Positions 18,799 through 27,212 of a DNA stretch of 64,000 nucleotides are shown one piece after another; position 1 is the first letter of the stretch; each line of letters opens with the position of its first letter. Source of the stretch: Solibacillus isronensis (GTDB lineage Bacteria > Bacillota > Bacilli > Bacillales_A > Planococcaceae); NCBI RefSeq assembly GCF_023715405.1, contig NZ_JAMBOC010000001.1, positions 62,001-126,000 of the forward strand. Direction: 5' to 3'. The translations under genes and the position numbers were made by a program. The notes under the pieces were generated by a model that made no database searches, had not been told where the DNA came from, and was given only the letters and a program-made list of their open reading frames with translations.

Positions 18799-19005
18799 AT
18801 GGCAAACAACAACAGCTCAAACAAATTACGTGTACCTGGTGCACAACAAGCTTTAGATCAAATGAAATATGAAATTGCACAAGAATTTGGTGTACAATTA
18901 GGTCCAGACGCATCATCTCGTGCAAACGGTTCTGTAGGTGGCGAAATTACGAAACGCCTAGTACAGATGGCTGAGCAGCAATTACGCGGCAACCAAAACC
19001 AATAA
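18799..19005 (+). CDS. Alpha/beta-type small acid-soluble spore protein
   Basis: DNA-binding protein that coats and protects spore DNA; 68 residues. The family core [40 protein letters not shown] is intact. GPR protease would cut after the Glu of YEIAQEF during germination. ATG at 18799 was chosen for the excellent AAGGAGGTG ten bases upstream; an in-frame start eight codons earlier lies on the -10 box/ribosome site. In B. subtilis sspA holds this position next to thiI, so this is probably the sspA equivalent, but several paralogues usually exist. Confidence 0.95.
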   Translation: MANNNSSNKLRVPGAQQALDQMKYEIAQEFGVQLGPDASSRANGSVGGEITKRLVQMAEQQLRGNQNQ

Positions 19006-19014
19006 TACGTTTTA

Positions 19015-19048
19015 AAAAAGAACGCTACTTTCAAGTAGCGTTTCTTTT
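19015..19048 (+). terminator. Terminator of the SASP gene
   Basis: AACGCTACTT/AAGTAGCGTT (19021-19030, 19033-19042) with a TC loop, followed by TCTTTTTATTTT. Confidence 0.92.
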
Positions 19049-19098
19049 TATTTTGTTAATAAATAATTTTTGTTATGCAACAAAAAGTGCGGAATATT

Positions 19099-19127
19099 TT
19101 GATATTAATGAAAAGGATTATTATACT
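19099..19127 (+). promoter_or_regulatory. Sigma-A promoter of the acyl-CoA synthetase gene
   Basis: TTGATA (19099-19104), 17-base spacer, TATACT (19122-19127), 44 bases before the start codon. Confidence 0.75.
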
Positions 19128-19170
19128 AAATATGTAAGGCTCATTTTTTCAAACAAAGGGGAGTATCAAA

Positions 19171-20733
19171 ATGAATAAAAATCAATTAGTTGCACCGGAA
19201 ATTTATAATATTGTAAATGAATTTGAAAAGCATGAAAATAAAAGCTCAAAAACAGCATTAGTATTTCAGGAAGAAAACGGACATCAAGAGCGTTATACAT
19301 ACGAAGAGTTACTACAAAGAGCAAATCAGGTTGCAAATGCCTTTTATGCACAAGGTTTAAAAAAAGGTGATGTCATTTTAATTATGCTGCCTCGCTGTTT
19401 AGAAGCATATGTTTCTTATATTGGAGCATTAAAAGCAGGATTGGTCATTATTCCAAGTTCGGAGCTGCTGCGAGCTAAAGATATTGATTATCGTCTAAAC
19501 CATTCAGAGGCTAAGGCAATTATCGTGATGGAGCAGTTCGTAAATGAATTCGAATATGTAGAAAATTTAGCGAATGTAGAATGCTTTATTGTAGGGAATG
19601 AAAAAGAAGGATGGACTTCATTAATGGAGCTTGCAGAGCAGCAGTCAAACGAATTCGATTCTGTTGAGACGACGGCTAATGATTTGGCGTTTTTAGCCTA
19701 TACTTCAGGCACGACAGGGAATCCAAAAGCCGTAATGCACTCACATGGCTGGGGATATGCACATTTACGTACAACGGCTGCTGAGTGGCTTGGTGTACGT
19801 GATGGCGATACGGTATGGGCAACTGCAGCTCCAGGATGGCAAAAATGGATCTGGAGTCCGTTTCTTGCTGTATTAGGTAGTGGTGCAACAGGATTTGTGT
19901 ACAAAGGGAAGTTCGATCCAACACAGTTTTTACATTTAATTGAGCAGCAACAAATCAATGTGCTTTGCTGTACGCCGACAGAATATCGTATGATGGCGAA
20001 ATTAGATCAATTAAATTCATTTAATTTATCTTCATTGCGCAGCGCTGTTTCAGCTGGTGAGCCTTTAAACCGTGAAGTGATCGAAACATTTGAACGTGAG
20101 CACCGATTAACTGTCCGTGATGGTTATGGTCAAACAGAAAATACATTGTTGATCGGGACATTGTTAAATATGGAATTACGCCCTGGCTCGATGGGGAAAC
20201 CGACTCCGGGAAATATCATTGATTTAATTAATGAAGATGGTGACCTTGTACCGCCTGGTGAAGTCGGTGATATTGCAGTGCACAAATCGACTCCTGCATT
20301 ATTTAAAGGATATTATAAAGATCCGGAGCGTACAGCGATTCAGTATCGTGGAGATTGGTATGTAACAGGCGACCGCGCAATAAAGGATGAAGACGGCTAT
20401 TTCTGGTTTGAAGGCCGAAATGATGACATTATTATTTCATCTGGTTATACAATCGGACCATTTGAAGTAGAAGATGCGTTAACGAAGCATCCTGCTGTAC
20501 AGGAATGTGCTGTTGTTGCAAGTCCGGATGAAATTCGAGGGAATGTTGTAAAAGCATTTGTCGTCCTTAAAGATGTTACATTAAAAGAAAGCCCAACAAT
20601 TGTAGAAGATTTGCAAAATCATGTAAAACAGCTGACAGCACCATATAAATATCCTCGAATTATAGAGTTTTTAGATGAATTACCTAAAACAATTTCAGGG
20701 AAAATCCGTCGTGTTGAATTGCGTGTAAAGTAA
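19171..20733 (+). CDS. AMP-forming acyl-CoA synthetase (YtcI-like)
   Basis: ANL-superfamily ligase, 520 residues. P-loop TSGTTGNPKA at 178-187, WATAAPGWQKW strip, YGQTE (A5), the TGDRAIKDEDGYFWFEGRNDDII hinge region, and catalytic K511 in the C-terminal ISGKIRRVEL. The AAPGWQKW segment and small N-terminal domain resemble medium-chain/short-chain acyl-CoA synthetases close to AcsA; the substrate cannot be fixed from sequence. ATG at 19171 follows AAAGGGGAG. In B. subtilis ytcI stands here next to ytdI (NAD kinase) and sppA; the NAD kinase is absent from this window. Confidence 0.85.
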   Translation: MNKNQLVAPEIYNIVNEFEKHENKSSKTALVFQEENGHQERYTYEELLQRANQVANAFYAQGLKKGDVILIMLPRCLEAYVSYIGALKAGLVIIPSSELLRAKDIDYRLNHSEAKAIIVMEQFVNEFEYVENLANVECFIVGNEKEGWTSLMELAEQQSNEFDSVETTANDLAFLAYTSGTTGNPKAVMHSHGWGYAHLRTTAAEWLGVRDGDTVWATAAPGWQKWIWSPFLAVLGSGATGFVYKGKFDPTQFLHLIEQQQINVLCCTPTEYRMMAKLDQLNSFNLSSLRSAVSAGEPLNREVIETFEREHRLTVRDGYGQTENTLLIGTLLNMELRPGSMGKPTPGNIIDLINEDGDLVPPGEVGDIAVHKSTPALFKGYYKDPERTAIQYRGDWYVTGDRAIKDEDGYFWFEGRNDDIIISSGYTIGPFEVEDALTKHPAVQECAVVASPDEIRGNVVKAFVVLKDVTLKESPTIVEDLQNHVKQLTAPYKYPRIIEFLDELPKTISGKIRRVELRVK

Positions 20734-20779
20734 GGGAAATACCATTGCTCGACAAATATTTCCCGGGTAATGAATAAAA

Positions 20780-20807
20780 GGTGGCGAAATTTGCCGCCTT
20801 TTTTTCT
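20780..20807 (+). terminator. Terminator of the acyl-CoA synthetase gene
   Basis: GGTGGC/GCCGCC (20780-20785, 20793-20798, one G-U) followed by eight T. Confidence 0.85.
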
Positions 20808-20982
20808 GCCAGTATTCATGTTTAAACCGAGCTTAATTAATAGAAATGAGGCTTCGCCATTTGATAAAACCTAAAGTATGGTTGCTTAATCAAGTGGGAT
20901 TATGTCAAAATCGCTGTAGGAAATGGTTTTCGATGAAACTTTTTGTAAAATAGTTTCGTACATATATTGAGGAGGCGTGAAT

Positions 20983-21993
20983 ATGAATACAAAACGAGTT
21001 GTGGCACTCATTATTGCTGCCGTATTATTATTTTTCTCTATTGGGATCAATACGATCATTTCGATTTTTAAGACCGATTTCTTTACTAGTATCGACAATT
21101 TAATGGGTACGGAATCGCTCACATACGAAAACGTCGTGGAAACAGGAGACTTAACGAGTCGAATTGCACATTTGACGGTAGATGGTGTAATCCAGGATGT
21201 AGGGGAACCAAGTATATGGGAAACGGTTGATTACAACCACCAGCTGTTTATGGAACAATTGGATGCTGTACTGGAAGACGATACAATTAAAGGCGTTGTA
21301 TTATCTGTAAACACTCCAGGTGGCGGTGTCATTGAATCAGAAGAAATTTACCAAAAGTTATTGAAAATTAAAGAAGAAAAACAAATTCCAATTTATGTCT
21401 CAATGGGATCAATGGCTGCTTCCGGCGGTTATTATATTTCAGCACCGGCAGATAAGATTTTTGCTCAACGCGAGACAATTACCGGTTCAATCGGTGTTAT
21501 TATGCAATCGATTAATTATGGGAAATTAGCCGAAAATTTCGGGGTCGAGTTTGAAACAATCAAATCAGGCGAACATAAAGACATGTTTGGCGGTGTACGA
21601 CCTTCTACAAAAGAGGAACTTGCGATGCTGCAGGAAATGATTGATGAATCATATGAGCATTTTGTCGATATTATCGAAGCTGGGCGTAATATGTCTGAAG
21701 CGCAAGTGAAGAAAGTGGCGGATGGCCGTGTATTAGGCGGTACTCAGGCACTGCGAGCAGGGTTGGTGGATGAAATTGGAAATGAAGAAGCGACAATTAA
21801 TGCATTACGCGCGGATTTTGGATTGGAAGATGCAGAGCTGTTTGAATATACAATGGATACATCAAGCTGGGGTTCTTTATTAGGTGTAAAACTAGGTTCT
21901 ATGCTGCGACCATCTGCTGAGTCTGAAGTATTGTCCAAAATTATTTCAACGACAAATTCGCCTCGTATGATGTATTTATATGGTGACTACTAA
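20983..21993 (+). CDS. sppA: Signal peptide peptidase SppA (S49 family)
   Basis: Membrane serine protease degrading released signal peptides; 336 residues with one N-terminal helix (about 6-27). The Ser-Lys dyad is S147 in SMGSMAASGGYYIS and K199 in SGEHKDM, the same numbers as in the B. subtilis enzyme. The oxyanion/substrate segment SVNTPGGGV is at 108-116. ATG at 20983 has GGAGG seven bases upstream; the GTG two codons earlier directly abuts that site and is unlikely. It is followed by the RDD gene (yteJ) with 14 bases between, as in B. subtilis. Confidence 0.95.
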   Translation: MNTKRVVALIIAAVLLFFSIGINTIISIFKTDFFTSIDNLMGTESLTYENVVETGDLTSRIAHLTVDGVIQDVGEPSIWETVDYNHQLFMEQLDAVLEDDTIKGVVLSVNTPGGGVIESEEIYQKLLKIKEEKQIPIYVSMGSMAASGGYYISAPADKIFAQRETITGSIGVIMQSINYGKLAENFGVEFETIKSGEHKDMFGGVRPSTKEELAMLQEMIDESYEHFVDIIEAGRNMSEAQVKKVADGRVLGGTQALRAGLVDEIGNEEATINALRADFGLEDAELFEYTMDTSSWGSLLGVKLGSMLRPSAESEVLSKIISTTNSPRMMYLYGDY

Positions 21994-22007
21994 TAGGAGG
22001 GATTACG

Positions 22008-22499
22008 ATGACTGACATAATCGAAGTAGTGGATGAAGCATCTGTCGTAAAGCCGCCTTCTATTAAACAAAAAACAGCCGGCTTCTGGATGCGATTCTGG
22101 GCATTTCTGTTGGATTCAATTGTCATAAGTGCGATTATCGGCGTCTCGATTAAGCCGGTGTTTGCATTGATGAATTGGAGTGTTGCCAGCGATGTGTGGT
22201 ATGCGCCAATGACAATTCTTTCGGGAATTATTTTCTACGCTTATTTTGTGCTCATGACAAAATTTTTTAAGCAAACTTTAGGGAAAATGACGTTTGGAAT
22301 AAAGGTTGAAAAAGATGACGGGGAAGCACTGGATTGGATGACAGTTCTGTTTCGTGAAGGGGTAGGCCGATTTATCAACGGTACATTATTATACTTACCG
22401 TATTTAATTGTCGCTTTTTCACCAAACAATAAAAGCATTGCCGATTATTTTGCCGATACGGTCGTTGTTCATGAAAATATTTATTCAAAAGATGTTTAA
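22008..22499 (+). CDS. yteJ: RDD-family membrane protein, YteJ-like
   Basis: 163 residues with three or four membrane helices (about 30-52, 63-83, 120-140). The RDD signature Arg-Asp-Asp corresponds to the FWMRFWAFLLDSIVISAII start and the later LGKMTFGIKVEKDDGEALDWMTVLFREGVGRF motif, in which the first position pattern is partly changed. The role is unknown; in B. subtilis YteJ cooperates with SppA in resistance to lantibiotics and lysozyme (recalled, moderate certainty). TAGGAGG precedes the ATG and the gene is cotranscribed with sppA. Confidence 0.85.
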   Translation: MTDIIEVVDEASVVKPPSIKQKTAGFWMRFWAFLLDSIVISAIIGVSIKPVFALMNWSVASDVWYAPMTILSGIIFYAYFVLMTKFFKQTLGKMTFGIKVEKDDGEALDWMTVLFREGVGRFINGTLLYLPYLIVAFSPNNKSIADYFADTVVVHENIYSKDV

Positions 22500-22549
22500 A
22501 AAAGAATAGAAGGGGAAATAATTTACTATCGACACCTTCTAAGCAAGAG

Positions 22550-22597
22550 AAGAGCTGTTTTGTAAGATTCGTCTTATAAAAACAGCTCTTTTCTTTT
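22550..22597 (+). terminator. Terminator of the sppA-yteJ operon
   Basis: AAGAGCTGTTTT/AAAACAGCTCTT (22550-22561, 22579-22590) with an inner TAAGA/TCTTA and a TTCG-type loop, then TTCTTTTTG. Confidence 0.92.
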
Positions 22598-22689
22598 TGT
22601 TTTCTTTATTTAAATGAATATAAGCTCAGTTAGTTGCAATTGCTAAATCTTTTTTAGTAATATTAGGGAATATAAAGGAGGCGTTTAAT

Positions 22690-23196
22690 ATGGCACAAGT
22701 AACATTTAAAAACAGTCCAGTAACACTAATCGGTAATGAGGTGAAAGTTGGTGATCAAGCACCGGATTTCACAGTAGTTGCCAACGATTTATCAGAAGTA
22801 ACTTTAAAAGATTCTGAAGGTAAAATTCGCTTATTCTCGGTTGTCCCTTCATTGGAAACAGGTGTTTGTGATAAGCAAACTCGTACATTTAACGAAGCGG
22901 CGGCTAACTTAGGTGACAATGTTGTAATTTACACAGTGTCAATGGATTTACCATTTGCTCAAAAACGCTGGTGTGGAGCTGCGGGTATCGATAATGTTGT
23001 AACAGTATCAGACCACCGTGATGCATCATTCGGTGAAGCATATGGCGTACATATGAAAGAATTACGCCTTTTAGCACGTTCAATTTTCGTTGTTGATGAA
23101 TCAGGCAAAGTTGCTTATGTGGAATATGTTCCTGAAGGTACAGACCACCCGAATTATGATGCTGCAATCGAAGCAGTAAAAGCTCTTGCAAAATAA
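22690..23196 (+). CDS. tpx: Thiol peroxidase Tpx
   Basis: Atypical 2-Cys peroxiredoxin reducing hydroperoxides with thioredoxin; 168 residues. Peroxidatic C60 in SLETGVCDKQTRTFN and resolving C95 in RWCGAAGI, with the family spacing (E. coli 61/95). ATG follows AAAGGAGGCG. Monocistronic, followed by a perfect palindrome. In B. subtilis tpx also precedes ytxK. Confidence 0.96.
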   Translation: MAQVTFKNSPVTLIGNEVKVGDQAPDFTVVANDLSEVTLKDSEGKIRLFSVVPSLETGVCDKQTRTFNEAAANLGDNVVIYTVSMDLPFAQKRWCGAAGIDNVVTVSDHRDASFGEAYGVHMKELRLLARSIFVVDESGKVAYVEYVPEGTDHPNYDAAIEAVKALAK

Positions 23197-23244
23197 TTTC
23201 GTTTTGAATGATTTTGTTGTAAAGTAATTACATGTATAATTAAC

Positions 23245-23270
23245 ACCCACTCAATGATCATTGAGTGGGT
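23245..23270. terminator. 26-bp perfect palindrome after tpx (terminator candidate)
   Basis: ACCCACTCAATGA and TCATTGAGTGGGT are exact inverted copies with no spacer. A hairpin in RNA would need a four-base loop. The following TTGTTCATTTA is a poor U-tract, so this is either a weak terminator or a protein-binding palindrome ahead of ytxK. Confidence 0.6.
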
Positions 23271-23338
23271 TGTTCATTTAGTGGATATGTCGCAATTAGG
23301 CGAGAAATCCAAATGAATGGAATGAGGGAGTTAGTCTA

Positions 23339-24280
23339 ATGGAAAAGTTTGAACAAATTTTTAAATATATTAATGACAACGCAGAAAAAGTTGCAGCGCA
23401 GCAAGAGCTGGATTATTTGGAAGCGTTACTGCAAACATTGGAAGATACACTGGACGGGAAATTTGAATGGCAAGTTGAAGGTGCAACGAAGGAAGATATG
23501 CGTAAAGCGATCCAAATTGCGATTTTAAAAGGGATGCGTAAAAGTGCGCAGCCGAACCACCAAATGACACCTGATACACTGGGGCTTATTGTAAGCCATT
23601 TTGTAGAGCAATGCTTTGACAAGGAATTGACGGAACGGACGCTCTCTATCGTTGATCCGGCACTCGGTACAGGGAATTTACTCTTTACAGTCATGAATGC
23701 GCTGGAAGGGAAAGTAGTTGCTTCAGGAGTGGAAGTCGATGATTTATTAATTCGGTTGGCAGCAGCGACAGGAGACCTTATCGAACAACCTGTTACACTT
23801 TTCCGTCAAGATGCCCTGGAAAAACTGTTAGTCGATCCTGTTGATGCAGTAGTTTGCGACTTGCCTGTAGGATACTATCCAAACGAAGAAGTAGCACTAG
23901 ACTACGAATTATGCGCGGCAGAGGGAATGAGCTACGCACACCATTTGTTTATCGAGCAATCTTTAAACTATACAAAAGAAGGTGGGTTTGGATTTTTCCT
24001 GATTCCGGCAAATTTATTCGAATCTGATCAGGCAAAACAGCTTCACCAGTATATTAAAGGACATGCATGGATTCAGGCGGTCATCCAATTGCCGGAAAAC
24101 CTGTTCTCATCAAAAGCGCATGAGAAAAGCATTTTAATTTTACAAAAGCAAAGTGAACAGTTAAAAGCACCGCGTGAAGTTTTATTGGCAAAAGTACCGA
24201 ATATGTCAAACCGTGATGCTCTGGCGATGTTCTTCGAAAAAGTAAGCATGTGGAAAGAAAGCAATAATCAGAAACGATAA
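23339..24280 (+). CDS. ytxK: Class I SAM-dependent methyltransferase, YtxK-like
   Basis: 313 residues with an N-terminal helical region (1-70, containing GMRKSAQPNHQMTPDTLG as in N6-adenine methyltransferases). SAM motif I is VDPALGTGNLL (105-115). At the catalytic motif IV position, where N6-adenine enzymes have (N/D)PPY, the sequence is D174-LPVGY-Y, so the usual catalytic tetrapeptide is altered, as in other YtxK proteins. The substrate is unknown; it is not part of a restriction system here. In B. subtilis ytxK is followed by ackA, whereas here uspA (opposite strand) follows. Confidence 0.82.
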   Translation: MEKFEQIFKYINDNAEKVAAQQELDYLEALLQTLEDTLDGKFEWQVEGATKEDMRKAIQIAILKGMRKSAQPNHQMTPDTLGLIVSHFVEQCFDKELTERTLSIVDPALGTGNLLFTVMNALEGKVVASGVEVDDLLIRLAAATGDLIEQPVTLFRQDALEKLLVDPVDAVVCDLPVGYYPNEEVALDYELCAAEGMSYAHHLFIEQSLNYTKEGGFGFFLIPANLFESDQAKQLHQYIKGHAWIQAVIQLPENLFSSKAHEKSILILQKQSEQLKAPREVLLAKVPNMSNRDALAMFFEKVSMWKESNNQKR

Positions 24281-24329
24281 AGTATAAAGCGGGAGTATTG
24301 CCTTTGGCGATAAGCTTTAATGCATATAA

Positions 24330-24378
24330 ATGATAAATGCCATCGACTCAGTTTGAGAAGATGGCATTTATCATTTTA
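24330..24378. terminator. Bidirectional terminator between ytxK and uspA
   Basis: A 15-bp perfect stem ATGATAAATGCCATC/GATGGCATTTATCAT (24330-24344, 24360-24374) with TTTTATTT on the right and A/T-rich sequence on the left. Confidence 0.9.
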
Positions 24379-24388
24379 TTTAATTAAA

Positions 24389-24835
24389 TCACTCTGGTGT
24401 ACGGATAACTAATACGTCACATGTAGCTGAACGTACGATTGCTTCTGATACAGAACCGATCAGGAAACGTTCAACAGCATTTAAACCAGTTGCACCACAA
24501 ATAATTAAATCTGCTTCTACAACATTTGAAAGTTCTTTTGTAATAATATTTTTAGGAGAGCCATATTCAATAATCAGGTTAACGTTTTCTACGCCTTCTG
24601 CTTCAGCTTGCTGTTTGTAACCGTTTAACAATTCCTCGGAATGTTGTTGAGCACGCTCAGCAATTGAACGGTCATAAGCTTCTATAGCTGCGAAAGAACG
24701 TGTATCGATAACATTTACTAGGTTGATTGTTGCACCTTCATTGCGTTTTGCAACATCGATTGATTTACGGAATGCATATTCTGCTTCTTTCGAGCCGTCT
24801 ACTGCTACTACAATGCTTTTATAATGGTTTGCCAT
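24389..24835 (-). CDS. Universal stress protein UspA family, ATP-binding type
   Basis: 148 residues, one UspA domain. The nucleotide-binding pattern G-2x-G-9x-G-S/T is intact (G114, G117, G127, S128), with the N-terminal AVDGSKEAEYAF typical of the family, so the ATP-binding subtype is expected. Monocistronic, start ATG at 24835 with AGGAGG upstream, extended -10 promoter at 24866-24874. The stress response it serves cannot be told from sequence. Confidence 0.92.
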   Translation of the reverse strand: MANHYKSIVVAVDGSKEAEYAFRKSIDVAKRNEGATINLVNVIDTRSFAAIEAYDRSIAERAQQHSEELLNGYKQQAEAEGVENVNLIIEYGSPKNIITKELSNVVEADLIICGATGLNAVERFLIGSVSEAIVRSATCDVLVIRTPE

Positions 24836-25167
24836 TTTACATACCTCCTAATTATCTATAACTATATTATACCAAATAATTTTCCAAAGGGCATAATTCC
24901 TGCGCTGAAATATAGGCAAAATACAATAACTTCCATGAAATGGTCACAAATTTGTATGTTAGGAAATAATAGTTTTTACTATTATAAAATATTTTTCTCA
25001 GTAAAATAATAGCAGTTTTCCTGCAGTTGCAAGATATGACTAGTGATTCATTTATCAGAATAGAATTTACATTCAAAATCCTCTACTAATTTGCTGGTAA
25101 AATTGGTAAAATGGATTTGATTTATGTAAAGCATATTTCTAAGTGATTGTTAAAGGGAGGAATTACG
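24836..25167. other. 332-bp divergent intergenic region uspA/ald
   Basis: Holds an extended -10 promoter for uspA on the minus strand (TGGTATAAT, 24874-24866) and the Shine-Dalgarno AAAGGGAGG of ald at 25154-25162. The middle is A/T-rich; I see no gene, riboswitch or convincing ald promoter in it. Confidence 0.6.
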
Positions 25168-26301
25168 TTGAAAATAGGGGTACCGAAAGAAATAAAGAAC
25201 AATGAAAATCGAGTTGCGATGACACCAGCAGGAGTATTGTCATTAATCGCAAATGGTCATGAAGTATATATTGAAACAGGTGCAGGATTAGGTTCTGCAT
25301 TTACGGATCAGGACTATATTGAAGCAGGTGCCCATATTGTACAAACAGCAGCTGAAGCATGGGCTGGGGAAATGGTTTTAAAAGTAAAAGAACCTGTGCA
25401 AAGTGAATACAAGTATTTCCGTGAGGGATTAATATTATTTACGTATTTACATTTAGCACCAGAGCCTGAATTGACTAAAGCTTTACTTGAAAATCGAGTA
25501 ATCGGTATCGCCTATGAAACAGTGCAATTACCAAACGGTTCTTTACCATTATTAACACCGATGAGTGAAGTTGCAGGTAAAATGGCAACACAAATCGGCG
25601 CACATTATTTAGAAAAATTGCCGGGCGGTAAAGGGATCTTACTTGGTGGAGTATCAGGTGTTCCTCGCAGTAAAGTAACGGTAATTGGCGGTGGTATTGC
25701 GGGAACAAATGCAGCTAAAGTAGCAGTCGGCATGGGAGCGGATGTTACGATTATCGATTTGAATCCTGAACGATTACGTCAGCTTGATGATTTATTCGGA
25801 CGTGATGTTCAAACATTAATTTCAAATCCGTATAATATTGCAGATGCTGTTCGTTCTGCTGATTTAGTAGTTGGCTCCGTGCTTATTCCAGGGGCGAAGG
25901 CACCAAAATTAGTGACTGAAGAAATGATCAAATCGATGTCACCTGGCTCTGTAGTGGTTGATATTGCGATTGACCAAGGCGGCTGTTTTGCAACATCTGA
26001 AAAAGTAACAACACATGACAATCCTACATTTGTTAAACATGGTGTTGTACACTATACGGTTGCAAATATGCCAGGTGCAGTTCCACGTACTTCGACAATC
26101 GCGTTAACAAATAATACGGTTCCTTATGCATTACAAATTGCGAATAAAGGCTTTTTACGTGCATGCCTAGACAATCTTGCATTAAAGCGCGGCGTTAATA
26201 CATTGGACGGTAAAGTTGTATACCGTGCAGTAGCAGACGCACAAGGGCTTGAATTTGCAGAAGTAGAAGATGTATTAGGTGCACTGACAGGATTAAATTA
26301 A
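25168..26301 (+). CDS. ald: Alanine dehydrogenase
   Basis: NAD-dependent interconversion of L-alanine and pyruvate/ammonia; 377 residues (B. subtilis 378). N-terminus [23 protein letters not shown], with the conserved substrate Arg and Lys of this strip. Rossmann motif [24 protein letters not shown] (about 170-193) and [13 protein letters not shown]. The start is TTG at 25168, with AAAGGGAGG five bases upstream; the upstream in-frame alternative lies inside that site. In B. subtilis ald serves alanine use and sporulation. Own terminator downstream. Confidence 0.95.
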   Translation: MKIGVPKEIKNNENRVAMTPAGVLSLIANGHEVYIETGAGLGSAFTDQDYIEAGAHIVQTAAEAWAGEMVLKVKEPVQSEYKYFREGLILFTYLHLAPEPELTKALLENRVIGIAYETVQLPNGSLPLLTPMSEVAGKMATQIGAHYLEKLPGGKGILLGGVSGVPRSKVTVIGGGIAGTNAAKVAVGMGADVTIIDLNPERLRQLDDLFGRDVQTLISNPYNIADAVRSADLVVGSVLIPGAKAPKLVTEEMIKSMSPGSVVVDIAIDQGGCFATSEKVTTHDNPTFVKHGVVHYTVANMPGAVPRTSTIALTNNTVPYALQIANKGFLRACLDNLALKRGVNTLDGKVVYRAVADAQGLEFAEVEDVLGALTGLN

Positions 26302-26316
26302 TAAATATTTTACAGC

Positions 26317-26361
26317 AAAAATCCGCTGCGATTGGCAAAACCAAACGTAGCGGATTTTTTT
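26317..26361 (+). terminator. Terminator of ald
   Basis: AAAATCCGCT..CG pairs with CG..AGCGGATTTT around a 15-base loop, then T-run to 26361. Confidence 0.88.
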
Positions 26362-26372
26362 GATGGGTCATT

Positions 26373-27008
26373 CTATTTAACCGAGACTAATTCAGTTGTA
26401 ATATTACCTTCAAAATCAGTAATACGGATAATACCATGATCTTTTGCTAGGTAGATTTTCGTGCCGTTTGGATATTTTAGTACTACTACATTTTGGAATG
26501 TTCCTGCTTTTGTTTTAACTGTTGTACTTGTACTTTCAACATAAACTGGTGTTGTTTCCGTAGTACCGTCATATAAATAATCCGTATCGGTAATTGTTGT
26601 CTTTTCTTTCATCGGGTAGCTTAATGAGAAGAAAAATATATCTGAATAGGCAACACCTAAAGCAAACTGCTGCTGATCTTCAATATACGTATAGCCGATA
26701 TAGTCATCTTCCAACAATTCTACCGAGTTTTCAATCGATTTATTTTTAGAAGCGGTATATGTTCTTGGGCCGGCATCTTCGAATGATGGTTTATACGTAT
26801 AACTGCGATTCACTTTTGGCATAAAGCCTGTATTCGAGACAGGGGCTTTTTCCTTTACCGCTTTGTTCGGTGATGCACTTTTTGAAATGACTTCATTATT
26901 TACCTTACTTGTTTGACTTGCTTCAGCTTCCGTATTCCATTCAATTTGACTTATTGGCAATAGAGTAAGCACAATTATAAGTAGCGTTGTAAATGACCAT
27001 CTTTTCAT
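26373..27008 (-). CDS. Secreted protein of unknown function
   Basis: 211 residues, not recognised. A Sec signal peptide is clear: MKRW, a hydrophobic core (FTTLLIIVLTLLPI), and likely cleavage after AEA around residue 30. No lipobox Cys. The mature part starts with a Ser/Lys/Asn-rich linker (about 31-75) and then a beta-rich domain. The C-terminal segments TKAGTFQNVVVLKYPNGTKIYLAKDHGIIR resemble an extracellular repeat seen in several Bacillales lipoproteins, where a calculated conversion of 'tagged' properties is made; function unknown. Single gene on the minus strand between two terminators, ATG with AAGGAAGTGG upstream. Confidence 0.7.
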   Translation of the reverse strand: MKRWSFTTLLIIVLTLLPISQIEWNTEAEASQTSKVNNEVISKSASPNKAVKEKAPVSNTGFMPKVNRSYTYKPSFEDAGPRTYTASKNKSIENSVELLEDDYIGYTYIEDQQQFALGVAYSDIFFFSLSYPMKEKTTITDTDYLYDGTTETTPVYVESTSTTVKTKAGTFQNVVVLKYPNGTKIYLAKDHGIIRITDFEGNITTELVSVK

Positions 27009-27132
27009 AATGCACCACTTCCTTTCGGTTATTTTTATGTAATTAATAGTCTATTCCTCATTTTTGCTTTTAGAAAACAAGTTAAAAATTGTAAAGTAAT
27101 TAATTTGTTAATAAGCCTATAAATATTAAAAA

Positions 27133-27162
27133 GCGAGCAATCCTCTGAAAAGGACTGCTCGC
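27133..27162 (-). terminator. Terminator of the M24 peptidase gene (minus strand)
   Basis: GCGAGCA..TCCT/AGGA..TGCTCGC (27133-27162); on the minus strand the stem is followed by TTTTTAATA. Confidence 0.88.
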
Positions 27163-27212
27163 TTAGTTTATGCAAATTTAATAGTTTCTATACACTCAAA
27201 TGAACTAATATA

